Source of the DNA: Desulfocapsa sp.
GTDB lineage: Bacteria; Desulfobacterota; Desulfobulbia; Desulfobulbales; Desulfocapsaceae
Reading direction: 5' to 3'
Assembly (NCBI GenBank): GCA_022712895.1
Contig: JAFLJS010000036.1
Coordinates: forward strand, 1-64,000
Length of the DNA stretch: 64,000 bases
Positions within the stretch are counted from its first letter, which is position 1. Each line of letters starts with the position of its first letter. Made by a program: the position numbers and the translations under genes. Shown one piece after another: positions 8,153 through 17,808 of this stretch. A model generated the notes under the pieces. It was not told the origin of the DNA. It saw only the letters and a program-made list of their open reading frames with translations, and ran no database searches.

Positions 8153-10198
8153 ATGAAAGATGTCATGACCATTTGCAACTACTGCGGTTGCGGCTGCGGT
8201 GTTTACCTTTCAGTTAGTAATAACCGGGTTGTGGGCTCTTACCCGAGCAAAATGCACCCTATCAGTCGTGGCAACCTCTGCTCTAAAGGCTGGCATTTAC
8301 ATCAATTTATCCACTCGAAAAATAGACTCACCGAACCATTACTCCGAAAAAACGGTACCCTTGTTCCTGTTAGCTGGCAGGAGGCGCTTGATGTCACAGC
8401 ACAGGCATTTCTGAAAAGTAAAAAAACGTCCGGCCCTGACTCCATTGGCGTACTTGCTTCTGCCAAATGTACCAATGAGGAAAACTACCTGCTCCAGAAA
8501 CTAACCCGGGCAGGATTTGGCACCAACAACATCGACCACTGCGCACGACTCTGACACTCATCCACGGTGGTAGGTCTTGCCACAAGTTTTGGTTCCGGTG
8601 CCATGACAAACTCCATTGGAGAACTTGGTGGTGCCGATGTCCTTCTGGTCACAGGCTCAAACACCACCGAAACCCATCCCCAGATCGGTCGCAATATCAT
8701 GGAAGCATCTGATAAGGGAGCAAAATTAATTGTAATCGATCCACGAAGCACTGATATTGCCAAAGGGGCTGATATCCACTTGAACCTGCGTCCAGGTACG
8801 GATATCGCTCTCATTAACTGTATGATGCGTATCATCCTTGATGAGAATCTGGCCGATGATCTCTTTATATCCATGCGCACAGAGAACTTCACAGAACTTC
8901 GTGACTATTTGCACCGTCTGGACCTTGATGAATTAAGTGCAACCACGGGTATCAACCTTGATCTCATCCATGAGGCAGCCTGTACCTATGCCAGATCTAA
9001 TAAATCTGTGATTTGCTACTGCCTTGGAGTCACCCAGCACACATGCGGCACAGATAACGTACAAACGGTGGCCAATCTTGCCATGCTCACCGGCAATATA
9101 GAAAAAAGACATAGCGGGGTTGATCCCCTGCGTGGCCAAAACAATGTACAGGGAGCCTGCGACATGGCTGCTCTCCCCAATGTATTACCTGGATACCAAT
9201 CATTGTCAGACTCTGATGTTCGTGGTCGTTTTGAGAGTGCATGGAAATGTCAAATACCGGAGACACCGGGTTTCAGTCTTACTGAAATGACCCACGGTGG
9301 CGCCAAGGGAAGCATACGTGCCATGTTCATCATGGGTGAAAATCCTCTGGTCAGTGCCCCACACCTGCATCGTGTCCAGGAGACCTTTGAACACTTGGAT
9401 TTTTTAGCCGTCTCAGATATTTTCCTTACCGAAACGGCACAACAGGCTCATGTGGTATTTCCTGCCGCCTCCTTTGCTGAGAAAAGAGGTACCATCACCA
9501 ACTCGGAACGACGGGTTCAACTTTGCAGACAGGCTATTTCCCCCATTGAAAACTGCAGAACAGATAGTGATATTATCATGGGTCTTGCCAGACGCATGGG
9601 GCTCTCAGGAATGGACTTTGAAAGCAGCGAAGAAATAATGGAAGAGATAAACCTTCTCACTCCTATTTATGGTGGTATACACTACGACAGATTAACAAAT
9701 AGCCATGGTTTGCAATGGCCCTGTTGGGATCGAAAACACAAGGGAACAGAATTTCTTCATAAGTACAGTTTCACAAGGGGGAAAGGTCAATTCACTATCA
9801 CCAGACATCAAGAACCTGCAGAAGTAACAGAGAAGAAATATCCCTACACACTCCTTACCGGTCGTGGGTCTTATCATCACTATCACACAGCTACAATGAC
9901 CCGCAATTCCAACCGCCTGGTTCGTGAATATCCAGAAGCACTCCTTGAGATGCACAAAGAAGATGCCAAAAAGCTCAACATCCAGAATGGAGAACAGGTC
10001 GAAATCTTCTCTAAACGAGGAAGGGTTTGTATAAAAACGACTGTCAGCGACAGGGTTCAGCAGGGTACAGTTTTTTCTTCCTTTCATTTTTTTGAAACTC
10101 CCATCAATGAACTCACCATTGACGCCATGGACCCAAAATCAAAATGTCCGGAATTTAAAGTTTGTGCCGTAAATTTGCAAAAGGTGATCCATGATTGA
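8153..10198 (+). CDS. fdhA: Selenocysteine-containing formate dehydrogenase, catalytic subunit
   Basis: A molybdopterin enzyme that interconverts formate and CO2. The reading frame passes through an in-frame TGA at 8552-8554, read as selenocysteine 134. The flanking residues (DHCARL-U-HSSTVVGL) match the Sec site of E. coli FdhF, and a SECIS hairpin follows. Full length is 681 residues against 715 for FdhF. Cys8, Cys11 and Cys15 plus the later GNLCSKG Cys form an N-terminal [4Fe-4S] site; a molybdopterin-dinucleotide C-terminal domain ends the protein. The ATG at 8153 has GGAG upstream; an in-frame GTG at 8138 is less likely. There is no twin-arginine signal, so the enzyme is cytosolic. It overlaps the next gene by 8 bases. 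Confidence 0.93.
8552..8583 (+). promoter_or_regulatory. Bacterial SECIS element with UGA Sec codon
   Basis: After the UGA (8552-8554) the mRNA can form a stem of GUGGUA (8567-8572) with UGCCAC (8578-8583), including one G-U pair, closed by the pentaloop GGUCU (8573-8577). The apical GGUCU and its position, starting 22 bases from the U of UGA, equal those of the E. coli fdhF SECIS that binds SelB. This makes Sec insertion, not termination, the expected reading. Confidence 0.9.
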
Positions 10199-11237
10199 TT
10201 TACAAGAAGTTATTCTTGAAAAAGATCACCTGCTGCCCTTTCTGCGTAAGCTGCTAAAAGACGCGAAACTCGTGGCCCCAGTAACCAATAAGCATGGCGA
10301 CACGTTACTCACTGAGATTCATGATATAGACAGAGAGCCTATTGATCTCTCCAGACAACCACAAAACTCGCTAAAATCCTTTTTTCTTCCTCAGCAGGAG
10401 ACTCTTGCTCACTACAATATTGACGCAAATGGATACAGTTTTACAAAACCCGATCCTCCAGGAGACACCATCTATTTTGGAATACGCTCCTGCGACCTCA
10501 CCGCTCTTCTTTATATGGATCTTATCTTTTCAAAACCATCAAAAGATGAGACGTATTACAGCAGACGGAGAAATTCACTTATCATAACCCTTGGCTGTAA
10601 TAATCCATTTGACAACTGTTTCTGTGAGGCCAGCAACAGTGGCCCATACCTTGACTACGGATACGGCCTGCAGTTTATTGACCTTGGCACACACTATTAT
10701 GTCGCCGCAGGGCGTGGTAAAGGAGCAGATCTATTAAAAAAATGGGACTACTTCTTCCGTGAAGTTAACGAAGAAGATCAGAAGATCCGATACCAGCTTT
10801 TTCTTGAATCGAGGGGGCGGTTCAACCGCAATATTCAGCTTGAACACGCCTGCCAACTCCTGCAAAACAAGAGCGTGGATGAAAGTATCTGGCAAAAACT
10901 CTCCAGCCGCTGCTATGACTGTGGCGGTTGTGCTTATGTCTGTCCGACCTGTACCTGTTTTTCTGTTGATGATCTGCCAAGGAGTAAAACTGAAGGGGTA
11001 CGGGTTCGAAGCTGGGATGCGTGTACAAGTTCCGGATTCACACGAATGGCAGGAAACCACAACCCGGTGGACAGGACTCGTCACGCCTTAAAACGCCGCT
11101 TCCTCCACAAACTGAAATTTGACTATAAAGAACATGGAAAGGCCTCCTGTACGGGATGTGGCCGCTGTATAGATATCTGCTTTGGCGGCGTGGATATTAC
11201 CAGTTTTATAAAAATGCTGACACGAGAAGCACCATGA
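10191..11237 (+). CDS. 4Fe-4S electron-transfer subunit, group 3b hydrogenase/sulfhydrogenase beta type
   Basis: A 348-residue cytosolic iron-sulfur protein. The N-terminal two thirds match the HydB/HyhB-type fold of sulfhydrogenase beta subunits (FFLPQQETL, YFGIRSCDLTAL, GCNNPFDNCFC). The C-terminal part has two 4Fe-4S motifs: Cys241, 244, 247 and 251, and Cys320, 323, 326 and 330. Extra cysteines at 254 and 256 follow the first motif. The start overlaps fdhA by 8 bases and the end overlaps the next gene by 4, so the three are one operon. It probably carries electrons between FdhA and the flavin subunit. Anaerobic sulfite reductase A is a related alternative family, but the context favours formate dehydrogenase. 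Confidence 0.83.
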   Translation: MIDLQEVILEKDHLLPFLRKLLKDAKLVAPVTNKHGDTLLTEIHDIDREPIDLSRQPQNSLKSFFLPQQETLAHYNIDANGYSFTKPDPPGDTIYFGIRSCDLTALLYMDLIFSKPSKDETYYSRRRNSLIITLGCNNPFDNCFCEASNSGPYLDYGYGLQFIDLGTHYYVAAGRGKGADLLKKWDYFFREVNEEDQKIRYQLFLESRGRFNRNIQLEHACQLLQNKSVDESIWQKLSSRCYDCGGCAYVCPTCTCFSVDDLPRSKTEGVRVRSWDACTSSGFTRMAGNHNPVDRTRHALKRRFLHKLKFDYKEHGKASCTGCGRCIDICFGGVDITSFIKMLTREAP

Positions 11238-12070
11238 ATTCAAATTTTATTCCATCAACGGCCATAATCCGTGAGATCCAACAAGAAAATAAAACGATAG
11301 CGACTTTCCGACTCGAGCTCACTGACAAAACTATTCCATTTTCTTTTCAGCCCGGTCAATTCTGCATGCTCTCCGTTCCCCATTTCGGTGAGGCTGCTTT
11401 TTCCATCTCCTCATCACCAAGTATACTGCCCCATTTTGATCTTTCCATTCGTAACACCGGTTCACTTACTGGTGCAATCCACACCATGCACCCCCATGAC
11501 CTGGTAGGAATCCGAGGTCCTTTCGGTACGCCTTTTCCAATAAAAACTTTTTCAAACTGTGATCTGCTTTTTATTGCTGGAGGGATTGGCCTGGCACCTT
11601 TGAAAAGTGTCATAGACTACTGTCTTTTTAAAAATACCCTTAAAGACAATGGAGTTAATACGATCAGCCTGCTCTATGGCAGTAGAACACCATCTGAAAT
11701 TGCGTTTGGTGCAGCGATTAAAGATTGGCAGGAGCAAGGACTGACATGTAATTTGACGGTTGATGAAGGAGACAGTAGCTGGCAGGGACATGTCGGTCTG
11801 GTCACCGAACTCCTGCAAAAAAATCTAATCACAGAAAAAACAAAAGCACTGGTGTGCGGACCACCATTGATGATCCGCTTCATTATCAAACTTCTTAGCG
11901 AAATGGGTATAAGTAGCGACCACATATACACCACCCTTGAACGCCATATGAAATGCGGCATAGGCATCTGTGGACATTGCCACCTTGATGGCAAACTAGT
12001 CTGCAAAGACGGTCCTGTTTTCAGCCTCAGCCAACTCCAAGATATGGATGTCATGGAGTTTAGCACTTAA
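11234..12070 (+). CDS. FAD/NAD(P)-binding oxidoreductase subunit, hydrogenase gamma/PyrK type
   Basis: A 278-residue ferredoxin-NADP-reductase-like subunit. It has an FAD-binding barrel (QPGQFCMLSVP, then AFSISSSP), an NAD(P)-binding domain (FIAGGIGLAPLKSVI), and a C-terminal [2Fe-2S] site with Cys241, 246, 249 and 257, as in HydG/HyhG and PyrK. The ATG at 11234 overlaps the upstream stop as ATGA; a longer in-frame reading from 11156 would lie inside the upstream gene and is rejected. With FdhA and the beta subunit it would form a soluble formate:NAD(P) oxidoreductase. Direction and cofactor choice (NAD or NADP) are not visible in the sequence. Confidence 0.85.
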   Translation: MNSNFIPSTAIIREIQQENKTIATFRLELTDKTIPFSFQPGQFCMLSVPHFGEAAFSISSSPSILPHFDLSIRNTGSLTGAIHTMHPHDLVGIRGPFGTPFPIKTFSNCDLLFIAGGIGLAPLKSVIDYCLFKNTLKDNGVNTISLLYGSRTPSEIAFGAAIKDWQEQGLTCNLTVDEGDSSWQGHVGLVTELLQKNLITEKTKALVCGPPLMIRFIIKLLSEMGISSDHIYTTLERHMKCGIGICGHCHLDGKLVCKDGPVFSLSQLQDMDVMEFST

Positions 12071-12149
12071 AACATATCAAACAACAGCAATAATTAGCAC
12101 CATCAAAAAGATAGGTATACGTACCTTGCCAATTTCCAGCCGTAGCGCT

Positions 12150-14678
12150 TTAGCCAATTGTAACTTCAGAATAGCTTTGACCCTGATCAGGATCAACTGG
12201 CAACAGTAACCTTACAGTTGTTCCCATATCTTTTTTACTTTCCACCGTCAACGCACCATGGTGCGACTGCATAACAGCCACAGTCAATGCCAGCCCAAGT
12301 CCTCTCCCTACAAATCGGGTGCTATAGAACGGTTCAAAAATACGTGCCAGATTTTCCTGATTGATACCGTGACCTGAATCTGAGATCTGGCAATAAACAT
12401 AGTCCCCGTCTCTCAACTCTGCGCCCTGAAAAACAACTGGAAAAAAATTCTTTTGAAAAAAATCAGTGCCAAAGGACACTTCAATTGTCCCACCATCACT
12501 TCCCAAAGATTCAACACTGTTGACAAGAATAGTCTCAATCACTTCTTTAATCTGCACCTGATCAGCGAAACAGTAGAGTGACTGTTCCGGAAGCGCCACC
12601 TGTAAGGATAGGGATGCTGGAAAGAAATCTTTTAGCGAAGCTATGCTCTCTTTTAAAAGGTTCTCCAATGAATAGTGCTGAAGATTTGCCTGACGTTGCC
12701 CCACGTAACTCAACATCATGGATCCAATTTGTGATGCTCCTCTGGCGGATTGCAATGCGCTAAAAACCATTTCCTGCTCATCGGATTTTTCAGGCAGCAT
12801 ACGAGCAAGCATACCGAGATTCCCCTGGACAGTCATCATGCTATTATTAAAACGATGGGCAATGGCTCCAGCCATGGTTTTTAAACTCTCCAGACGTTTT
12901 AATTCTTCTTCTTTTTTCCATAGCGAAATGTTGGTTATAAAATTCGCAAAAAACAGAGGTTTCGAGGTATCATCATAAATAAGAAATAATTCATTGTAGG
13001 TAGGGATTATTTTACCCGTCAGGGTCTGCAATTCCAATTCACCATTCCAGTTCCCAGCGTCAAGCAAATGAGGAAATATTTCGTTTTTCAATTTATCCCG
13101 CACAGTTTCAGGGTAATACGTTGCGAGGACATTTTTCCCAATCGGAGTTGTTATATTTTTTTCTTCCAGCAGCGTGGCAAATGCATGGTTTACATAGACA
13201 ATATTCCCCCGCATATCTGTCCACCCCAGTCCCTGAGTTGAGGACTCGGCAAAAGACTTAAACATCTGTAGTTGTTTTTCTACAAGTTTCCGACTGGTTA
13301 TATCATGGACAATGGCAAACAATACACCTCTCTCCTGCCCGGCAAGTTGACATGAGTACACTTCTACATCCCGGACATCACCACTCTTTAAACGATGTTT
13401 AAAATTAAAATAATGTTTTTCTCCCTTCTCCACCTTCATCATTTCCCTTTCAAGCTCTTCCTGCGACAGAGTGTTGAGATCAAGAAAATGCATCTTCAAC
13501 ATTGCTTCTCTATCATAGCCATAAAAACTACAGGCTGCTGGATTAACGTTGATAATGGAACCACTATTGGCTTCGATGAGTAGCATAATGGAGTGACTGT
13601 CCATAAACATGCTGCTGTAACGTTGCTTACTTTTTTCGAGTTGCGCAGTTCTTTTTTCAACTCTGTTTTCCAGTTCCTGATTGAGGCTGACAATTTCCTT
13701 CAAAACCGAGCCAATGCCACAGAAAAGAACCCAAAAAGAAAGCAAACAGACGAGAAGTACCAGACTTAACACAGTTAATAACATGGTACGTTTTGCTACA
13801 ATGTCCCCTGATATATCCATGGAAACGAACAACTTAGCGAGCATTTTCCCTTGAAAGCTATTCAACCAAAAAGTATTAATCAGGATATATTCTTTCCCCT
13901 GTAACGTCACTCGCTGCCTGTATTGTGAGAAATCTAGGTTGAGCTGGACCTCCCTGTAAGGGGACACATCATTGGCACGAATGACATATTTGCCACAATT
14001 CAACATTTCTCCATCTCTATTTTTTTCTTTTGCACATTCTCTGCTCATTACCGCCAGGGCAACAGGCATATTCAATTCCTGCTGCAGAGTATCCACAATA
14101 AAGTCTGTCTTCACACCAAATTGCAACGCACCAAGGTAGTTACCATTATAGAAAACCGGGCTGACAACTCTTAGCTGGAGACCTCTCCAACCACTTGCAA
14201 AACCTGTCACATGCTTTCGCTCACTGTTCACAGCAGCAACGTCGGGGCAAAGAGAAGTGATATCATCACCAAATAATTGTGGGTCATGTACCCGTAAAAA
14301 GACCCTGTTGTCCGGAAGTATCCAGGCAAAGGACTCAAAGTACTTATTTTCTCTTTTAAAACTCTCCAGGAATGGCTGGGTCAGGCGGAACAGCTCGTCA
14401 CGATCCTTGCGAGCAAAGGCTCGTAATATCATCTCTCTAGATTTTACTGTTTTGTAGTTGATAAGATTTTTGATTCGACTCTGATATTGCACGGTAGTCT
14501 GGTGCATCAGAATATGAGTCAAGGACTCGGCAATCTCTTCTTTCGCAGAAATTTTTTCGGATAAATTATTTTCAGCAAGGCGCACCAACTGGAAGCCGAA
14601 AAGGGCACAGACAGTAAGCAGGATCGACATTATCACCAGAATAATCTTCCAGCGGATGCCTTTTATTTTAATCTTCAT
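12150..14678 (-). CDS. Membrane sensor histidine kinase with Cache-type sensor and two PAS domains
   Basis: An 842-residue inner-membrane kinase. A first membrane helix (about residues 10-30) and a second near 300-320 enclose a large periplasmic region resembling a double-Cache sensor, which commonly binds small organic ligands. Two PAS domains follow (about 355-590). The phosphoacceptor is His608 in an AHRFNN H-box, a diverged form of the usual AHDFNN. A HATPase domain with DSGHGINQENL and GRGLGLAL ends the protein. The ATG at 14678 has GAGAAG upstream; a TTG two codons earlier is less likely. It follows a sigma-54 response regulator gene on the same strand, its likely partner. Confidence 0.85.
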   Translation of the reverse strand: MKIKIKGIRWKIILVIMSILLTVCALFGFQLVRLAENNLSEKISAKEEIAESLTHILMHQTTVQYQSRIKNLINYKTVKSREMILRAFARKDRDELFRLTQPFLESFKRENKYFESFAWILPDNRVFLRVHDPQLFGDDITSLCPDVAAVNSERKHVTGFASGWRGLQLRVVSPVFYNGNYLGALQFGVKTDFIVDTLQQELNMPVALAVMSRECAKEKNRDGEMLNCGKYVIRANDVSPYREVQLNLDFSQYRQRVTLQGKEYILINTFWLNSFQGKMLAKLFVSMDISGDIVAKRTMLLTVLSLVLLVCLLSFWVLFCGIGSVLKEIVSLNQELENRVEKRTAQLEKSKQRYSSMFMDSHSIMLLIEANSGSIINVNPAACSFYGYDREAMLKMHFLDLNTLSQEELEREMMKVEKGEKHYFNFKHRLKSGDVRDVEVYSCQLAGQERGVLFAIVHDITSRKLVEKQLQMFKSFAESSTQGLGWTDMRGNIVYVNHAFATLLEEKNITTPIGKNVLATYYPETVRDKLKNEIFPHLLDAGNWNGELELQTLTGKIIPTYNELFLIYDDTSKPLFFANFITNISLWKKEEELKRLESLKTMAGAIAHRFNNSMMTVQGNLGMLARMLPEKSDEQEMVFSALQSARGASQIGSMMLSYVGQRQANLQHYSLENLLKESIASLKDFFPASLSLQVALPEQSLYCFADQVQIKEVIETILVNSVESLGSDGGTIEVSFGTDFFQKNFFPVVFQGAELRDGDYVYCQISDSGHGINQENLARIFEPFYSTRFVGRGLGLALTVAVMQSHHGALTVESKKDMGTTVRLLLPVDPDQGQSYSEVTIG

Positions 14679-14795
14679 ATACAAATCTTCTCTTTCTGTA
14701 AAACTAGAAAAAAATACAATTACGCTACGTTAGTTAAACATATAGAAATTAGTATTAAAAGAAGTTTCCCAAAGAAGGGGGGAGAAGAATAGATG

Positions 14796-16184
14796 CTATT
14801 TCTTTTTCTTGATCCCATATTTTTTCATTTTATACTGCAATAAACTTTTGGTAATACCAAGTTTGTCAGCAGCTCTTGCCTGCACATATCCTGTTGCATC
14901 AAGTGCCTGATGCAACATCTTGTCTTCTATGGCATATAAAACATCATTGAGATCGGTACCTGCAGGAATTATCTGACTCAGATCGAGTTCTTCCCCCCAG
15001 GCCTGTTTTTTATCACTCCCCATGGATTCAGGCTGCACATCGTTCTCTGTAATCTTATTCTTATCACAGAGAATTGCCGCCCGTTCAATGGTATTCTCCA
15101 GCTCCCGGACATTCCCTTCCCAGGGTAGACTTACAAGTAAGCGCATGGCTTCTTTGTTTATTTCAAGATCTGATTTATCAAGCCGATCCGCAACTTTTTT
15201 CACAAAGTATTCCACAAGAAGCGGAATATCATCCTGACGCTCTCGAAGTGCAGGCAGACCAACATGGATAACATTGAGGCGATAATAGAGATCTTCCCTA
15301 AAAGTGCCTTTTTTCACTTCATCTTTCAGCTCTTTATTGGTTGCACTGACAATACGTACATCCACGTTTAAAGTTTTACTGCCACCCACTCTTTCAAAAC
15401 TCTTTTCCTGAATAGCACGCAAAAGTTTTGCCTGAAGAACGAGAGGAATTTCTCCGATCTCATCTAAAAAAAGCGTTCCTCCATCTGCCAGTTCAAAACG
15501 TCCTTTGCGCATGGCGATGGCTCCCGTAAAAGCACCCTTTTCATGACCAAAGAGCTCACTTTCAAGAAGATTTGTAGCCAGAGCCGCACAATTTACTGTA
15601 ATAAAGGGTTTTTCAGCTCTTGGACTATTCAGATGAATGGCTTTAGCAACTAACTCTTTTCCTGTGCCGGATTCACCCGAGATAAGCACAGAAGAAGGTG
15701 TCGGTGCAACCTTCTCAATAAGCTCATACACTTGGCGCATACTCTTGTTCTTACCCACCATTCCTGAAAAACCGGTGCGCGTGAGTATATCATGGCGGAG
15801 CCTGCTGTTTTCCTGAATCAGAGAATAGTGATGAACAGCCTTATTGACATTTATAAGAAGTTCGTCGTTGGAAAACGGTTTTGACAGGTAATTGTAAGCA
15901 CCGGCTTGCATAGCGGCCACCGCTTTTTCTACTTCCGCAAAAGCGGTGATCATAATTACCGGAAGATGTACATTTCCCTTTTTTATCTTATCCAGAAGTT
16001 GCAGCCCGTCCATTTCCGGCATCTGCATATCGGTGATAACCAGATCGAGATCCACTTCCTGTACGATTGCCAGCCCTTCTTTTCCGTTTGGTGCTGTAAA
16101 TATTTCATAGCCCTCATCACGGAGGAGTTCGGAAAGGATAATCAGATAATTGGGTTCATCATCAACTACTAATATTGAGTGCAT
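14796..16184 (-). CDS. Sigma-54-dependent NtrC-type response regulator
   Basis: A 462-residue activator. The receiver domain (residues 1 to about 120) begins MHSILVVDDEP and has the phosphoacceptor Asp in VITDMQMPE. The AAA+ domain carries Walker A GESGTGKE, the sigma-54 contact motif GAFTGA, and FLDEIGE. A Fis-type helix-turn-helix (ARAADKLGITKSLLQYKMKK) ends it. The ATG at 16184 has AGGA 8 bases upstream; an in-frame ATG at 16211 lacks one. It lies upstream of the Cache/PAS kinase gene, separated by 117 bases that hold no clear terminator. The regulon is unknown; the adjacent formate dehydrogenase operon is one candidate. Confidence 0.92.
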   Translation of the reverse strand: MHSILVVDDEPNYLIILSELLRDEGYEIFTAPNGKEGLAIVQEVDLDLVITDMQMPEMDGLQLLDKIKKGNVHLPVIMITAFAEVEKAVAAMQAGAYNYLSKPFSNDELLINVNKAVHHYSLIQENSRLRHDILTRTGFSGMVGKNKSMRQVYELIEKVAPTPSSVLISGESGTGKELVAKAIHLNSPRAEKPFITVNCAALATNLLESELFGHEKGAFTGAIAMRKGRFELADGGTLFLDEIGEIPLVLQAKLLRAIQEKSFERVGGSKTLNVDVRIVSATNKELKDEVKKGTFREDLYYRLNVIHVGLPALRERQDDIPLLVEYFVKKVADRLDKSDLEINKEAMRLLVSLPWEGNVRELENTIERAAILCDKNKITENDVQPESMGSDKKQAWGEELDLSQIIPAGTDLNDVLYAIEDKMLHQALDATGYVQARAADKLGITKSLLQYKMKKYGIKKKK

Positions 16185-16248
16185 TCTTTTTCCTGTTTTG
16201 AAAAGGGGCAAATTCGTAAATAACTATAACTGTTCAGCTAAAAATACG

Positions 16249-17124
16249 CTAAAAAGACACGGTATCAGGTACTGAGCATTCATGTTTTTGTTCAAGACGT
16301 TGCTTCATGCTTTTCAGCAGTTCCGGTGGCACATACACATTATGCCCGCCCGCCAGACGCGTTCCAGGCCGGATATCACCATGATAATCACTGCCACCAG
16401 TGAGGAATAGACCATTTGCCTCAGCAAATTTTCTGATTCGTTTCTGCATTTTTTTCTTCTGACTGGGATAGTAGGTTTCAATCCCTTCAAGACCATAGGC
16501 TCTGAGTTTCGGGAGTAAGGAGTTTAAGGCGCATAATGTCTTATCTATTTGTATCGGGTGTGCCAGCACAGCAAGCCCTTCGGCTGCACGGATAAAGGCG
16601 ATAGCCTCTTTGGCACTGTAGGCAAAACGTCCGACATAAGCTTTCTGGCCTTCTGCCAGGTACTCATCAAAGGCCTGGGGAAAAGAACGTACGACACCAT
16701 GATTCAGCAGGAGTTTTGCAATATGTGGCCTACCTGTCTGTCCGACTCCTGAGATCAAGCTTAACTCTTCAACAGTCGCATCAATCCCCAGTGCCTGCAG
16801 TTTGACAATGATCTTTTCATTTCGTTTATCTCGTGATTCCTGCAAAATGGACAAGGCCTGGGCCAAATCTTTCTGTAAGGGGTCTACAAAATAGCCTAGA
16901 ATATGCAGCACCTGCCCTTCATGGACAACACTGATTTCCACACCTGGTATAACCTCAACATCATATTTCTCACTGACAGCTTGCGCTTCTGCAACCCCGT
17001 CCATGGTGTCATGGTCAGTCAAAGCAATTGCGGTAACACCGGTTTGTGAGGCAAGACGCACCAGTTCTGTTGGACTTTTGGTTCCATCGGAAAAATGGGA
17101 ATGAACATGCAGGTCTATTGTCAT
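16249..17124 (-). CDS. PHP-domain phosphoesterase (YciV/RNase AM-like)
   Basis: A 291-residue cytosolic metal-dependent phosphoesterase. The N terminus DLHVHSHFSDGTKSP and ALTDHDTMDG are the metal-binding motifs of PHP domains, and later GSDYHGD supplies further ligands. The insert between them matches the YciV/TrpH group, members of which hydrolyse 3',5'-nucleotide bisphosphates or trim RNA 5' ends. The ATG at 17124 is preferred over an in-frame TTG at 17139. It lies upstream of the two-component pair on the same strand with a 64-base gap. Confidence 0.88.
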   Translation of the reverse strand: MTIDLHVHSHFSDGTKSPTELVRLASQTGVTAIALTDHDTMDGVAEAQAVSEKYDVEVIPGVEISVVHEGQVLHILGYFVDPLQKDLAQALSILQESRDKRNEKIIVKLQALGIDATVEELSLISGVGQTGRPHIAKLLLNHGVVRSFPQAFDEYLAEGQKAYVGRFAYSAKEAIAFIRAAEGLAVLAHPIQIDKTLCALNSLLPKLRAYGLEGIETYYPSQKKKMQKRIRKFAEANGLFLTGGSDYHGDIRPGTRLAGGHNVYVPPELLKSMKQRLEQKHECSVPDTVSF

Positions 17125-17292
17125 AGTGGTATCGAACAATGTTTAAAACTTGACTAAAAGTGTATCACACTACTTTTGAAAAATTCGTAAAATGTAAACT
17201 CATTGATGGCTTGACACTTTGTGACTTCATCCCCACATTCTACCTAACAGCTGCTGAGGAGTACATATAAAAGATCAATCTGGAGAATTTTC

Positions 17293-17733
17293 GTGAACAA
17301 TATCATTCTTGTCTGCCCTTCCTGTTCTTCTAAGAACAGAATTCCCGCAGGAAAACAACATCTCTCCCCTAAATGCGGAAAATGTGGGACAGTAATCAAT
17401 ACCGGAGCCAATACGGTTCCCGTTGAATTAACAGATTCTGATTTTCAGTCTTTTGTTAAAAATGCTTCTTTGCCAGTGATGGTGGATTTTTATTCCCCCA
17501 CCTGCGGTCCATGTCAATCAATCGCACCAATCATCTCTAATTTGAGCAAAGAGTATCTGGGTAAAGTGATTGTCGCCAAACTGGATACGTCAACCAATCC
17601 AGGAACTGCCATGCATTACCAGATTCGTGGTGTCCCAAGTCTCTACTTCTTTAAAAATGGAGAAATAGTTGATCAGGTTGTGGGCGCTCCCCCTGAAAAC
17701 CAGTTGCGTCAGAAGCTGGATTCAATTATTTAG
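17293..17733 (+). CDS. trxC: Thioredoxin 2-type protein with N-terminal zinc ribbon
   Basis: A 146-residue thiol-disulfide reductase. The N terminus has two knuckles, CPSC and CGKC, as in thioredoxin 2. The thioredoxin fold follows with active-site Cys71-Gly-Pro-Cys74 (PTCGPCQS) and the cis-proline region RGVPSLYFFKNG. The start is GTG at 17293, supported by GGAG eight bases upstream. It is the first of a run of plus-strand genes but is not obviously functionally tied to the lipoprotein genes that follow. Confidence 0.92.
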   Translation: MNNIILVCPSCSSKNRIPAGKQHLSPKCGKCGTVINTGANTVPVELTDSDFQSFVKNASLPVMVDFYSPTCGPCQSIAPIISNLSKEYLGKVIVAKLDTSTNPGTAMHYQIRGVPSLYFFKNGEIVDQVVGAPPENQLRQKLDSII

Positions 17734-17808
17734 CTTTAGTTTTTCCCATGTTATCCGATATAGTTGTGTTAGAAGTAAATAAATGACCACTTTATCAGGG
17801 ACGACTTA

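Noticed and set aside
8138-8554. Short formate dehydrogenase N-terminal gene ending at TGA
   Set aside because: The TGA is a selenocysteine codon with a SECIS element; sequence similarity continues in frame beyond it, so it is not a truncated gene.
8485-8892. Minus-strand open frames across the fdhA selenocysteine region
   Set aside because: They overlap the well-supported FdhA frame and give low-complexity, motif-free translations.
17216-17250. TTGACA as a promoter for the thioredoxin gene
   Set aside because: No acceptable -10 hexamer lies 16-18 bases downstream.
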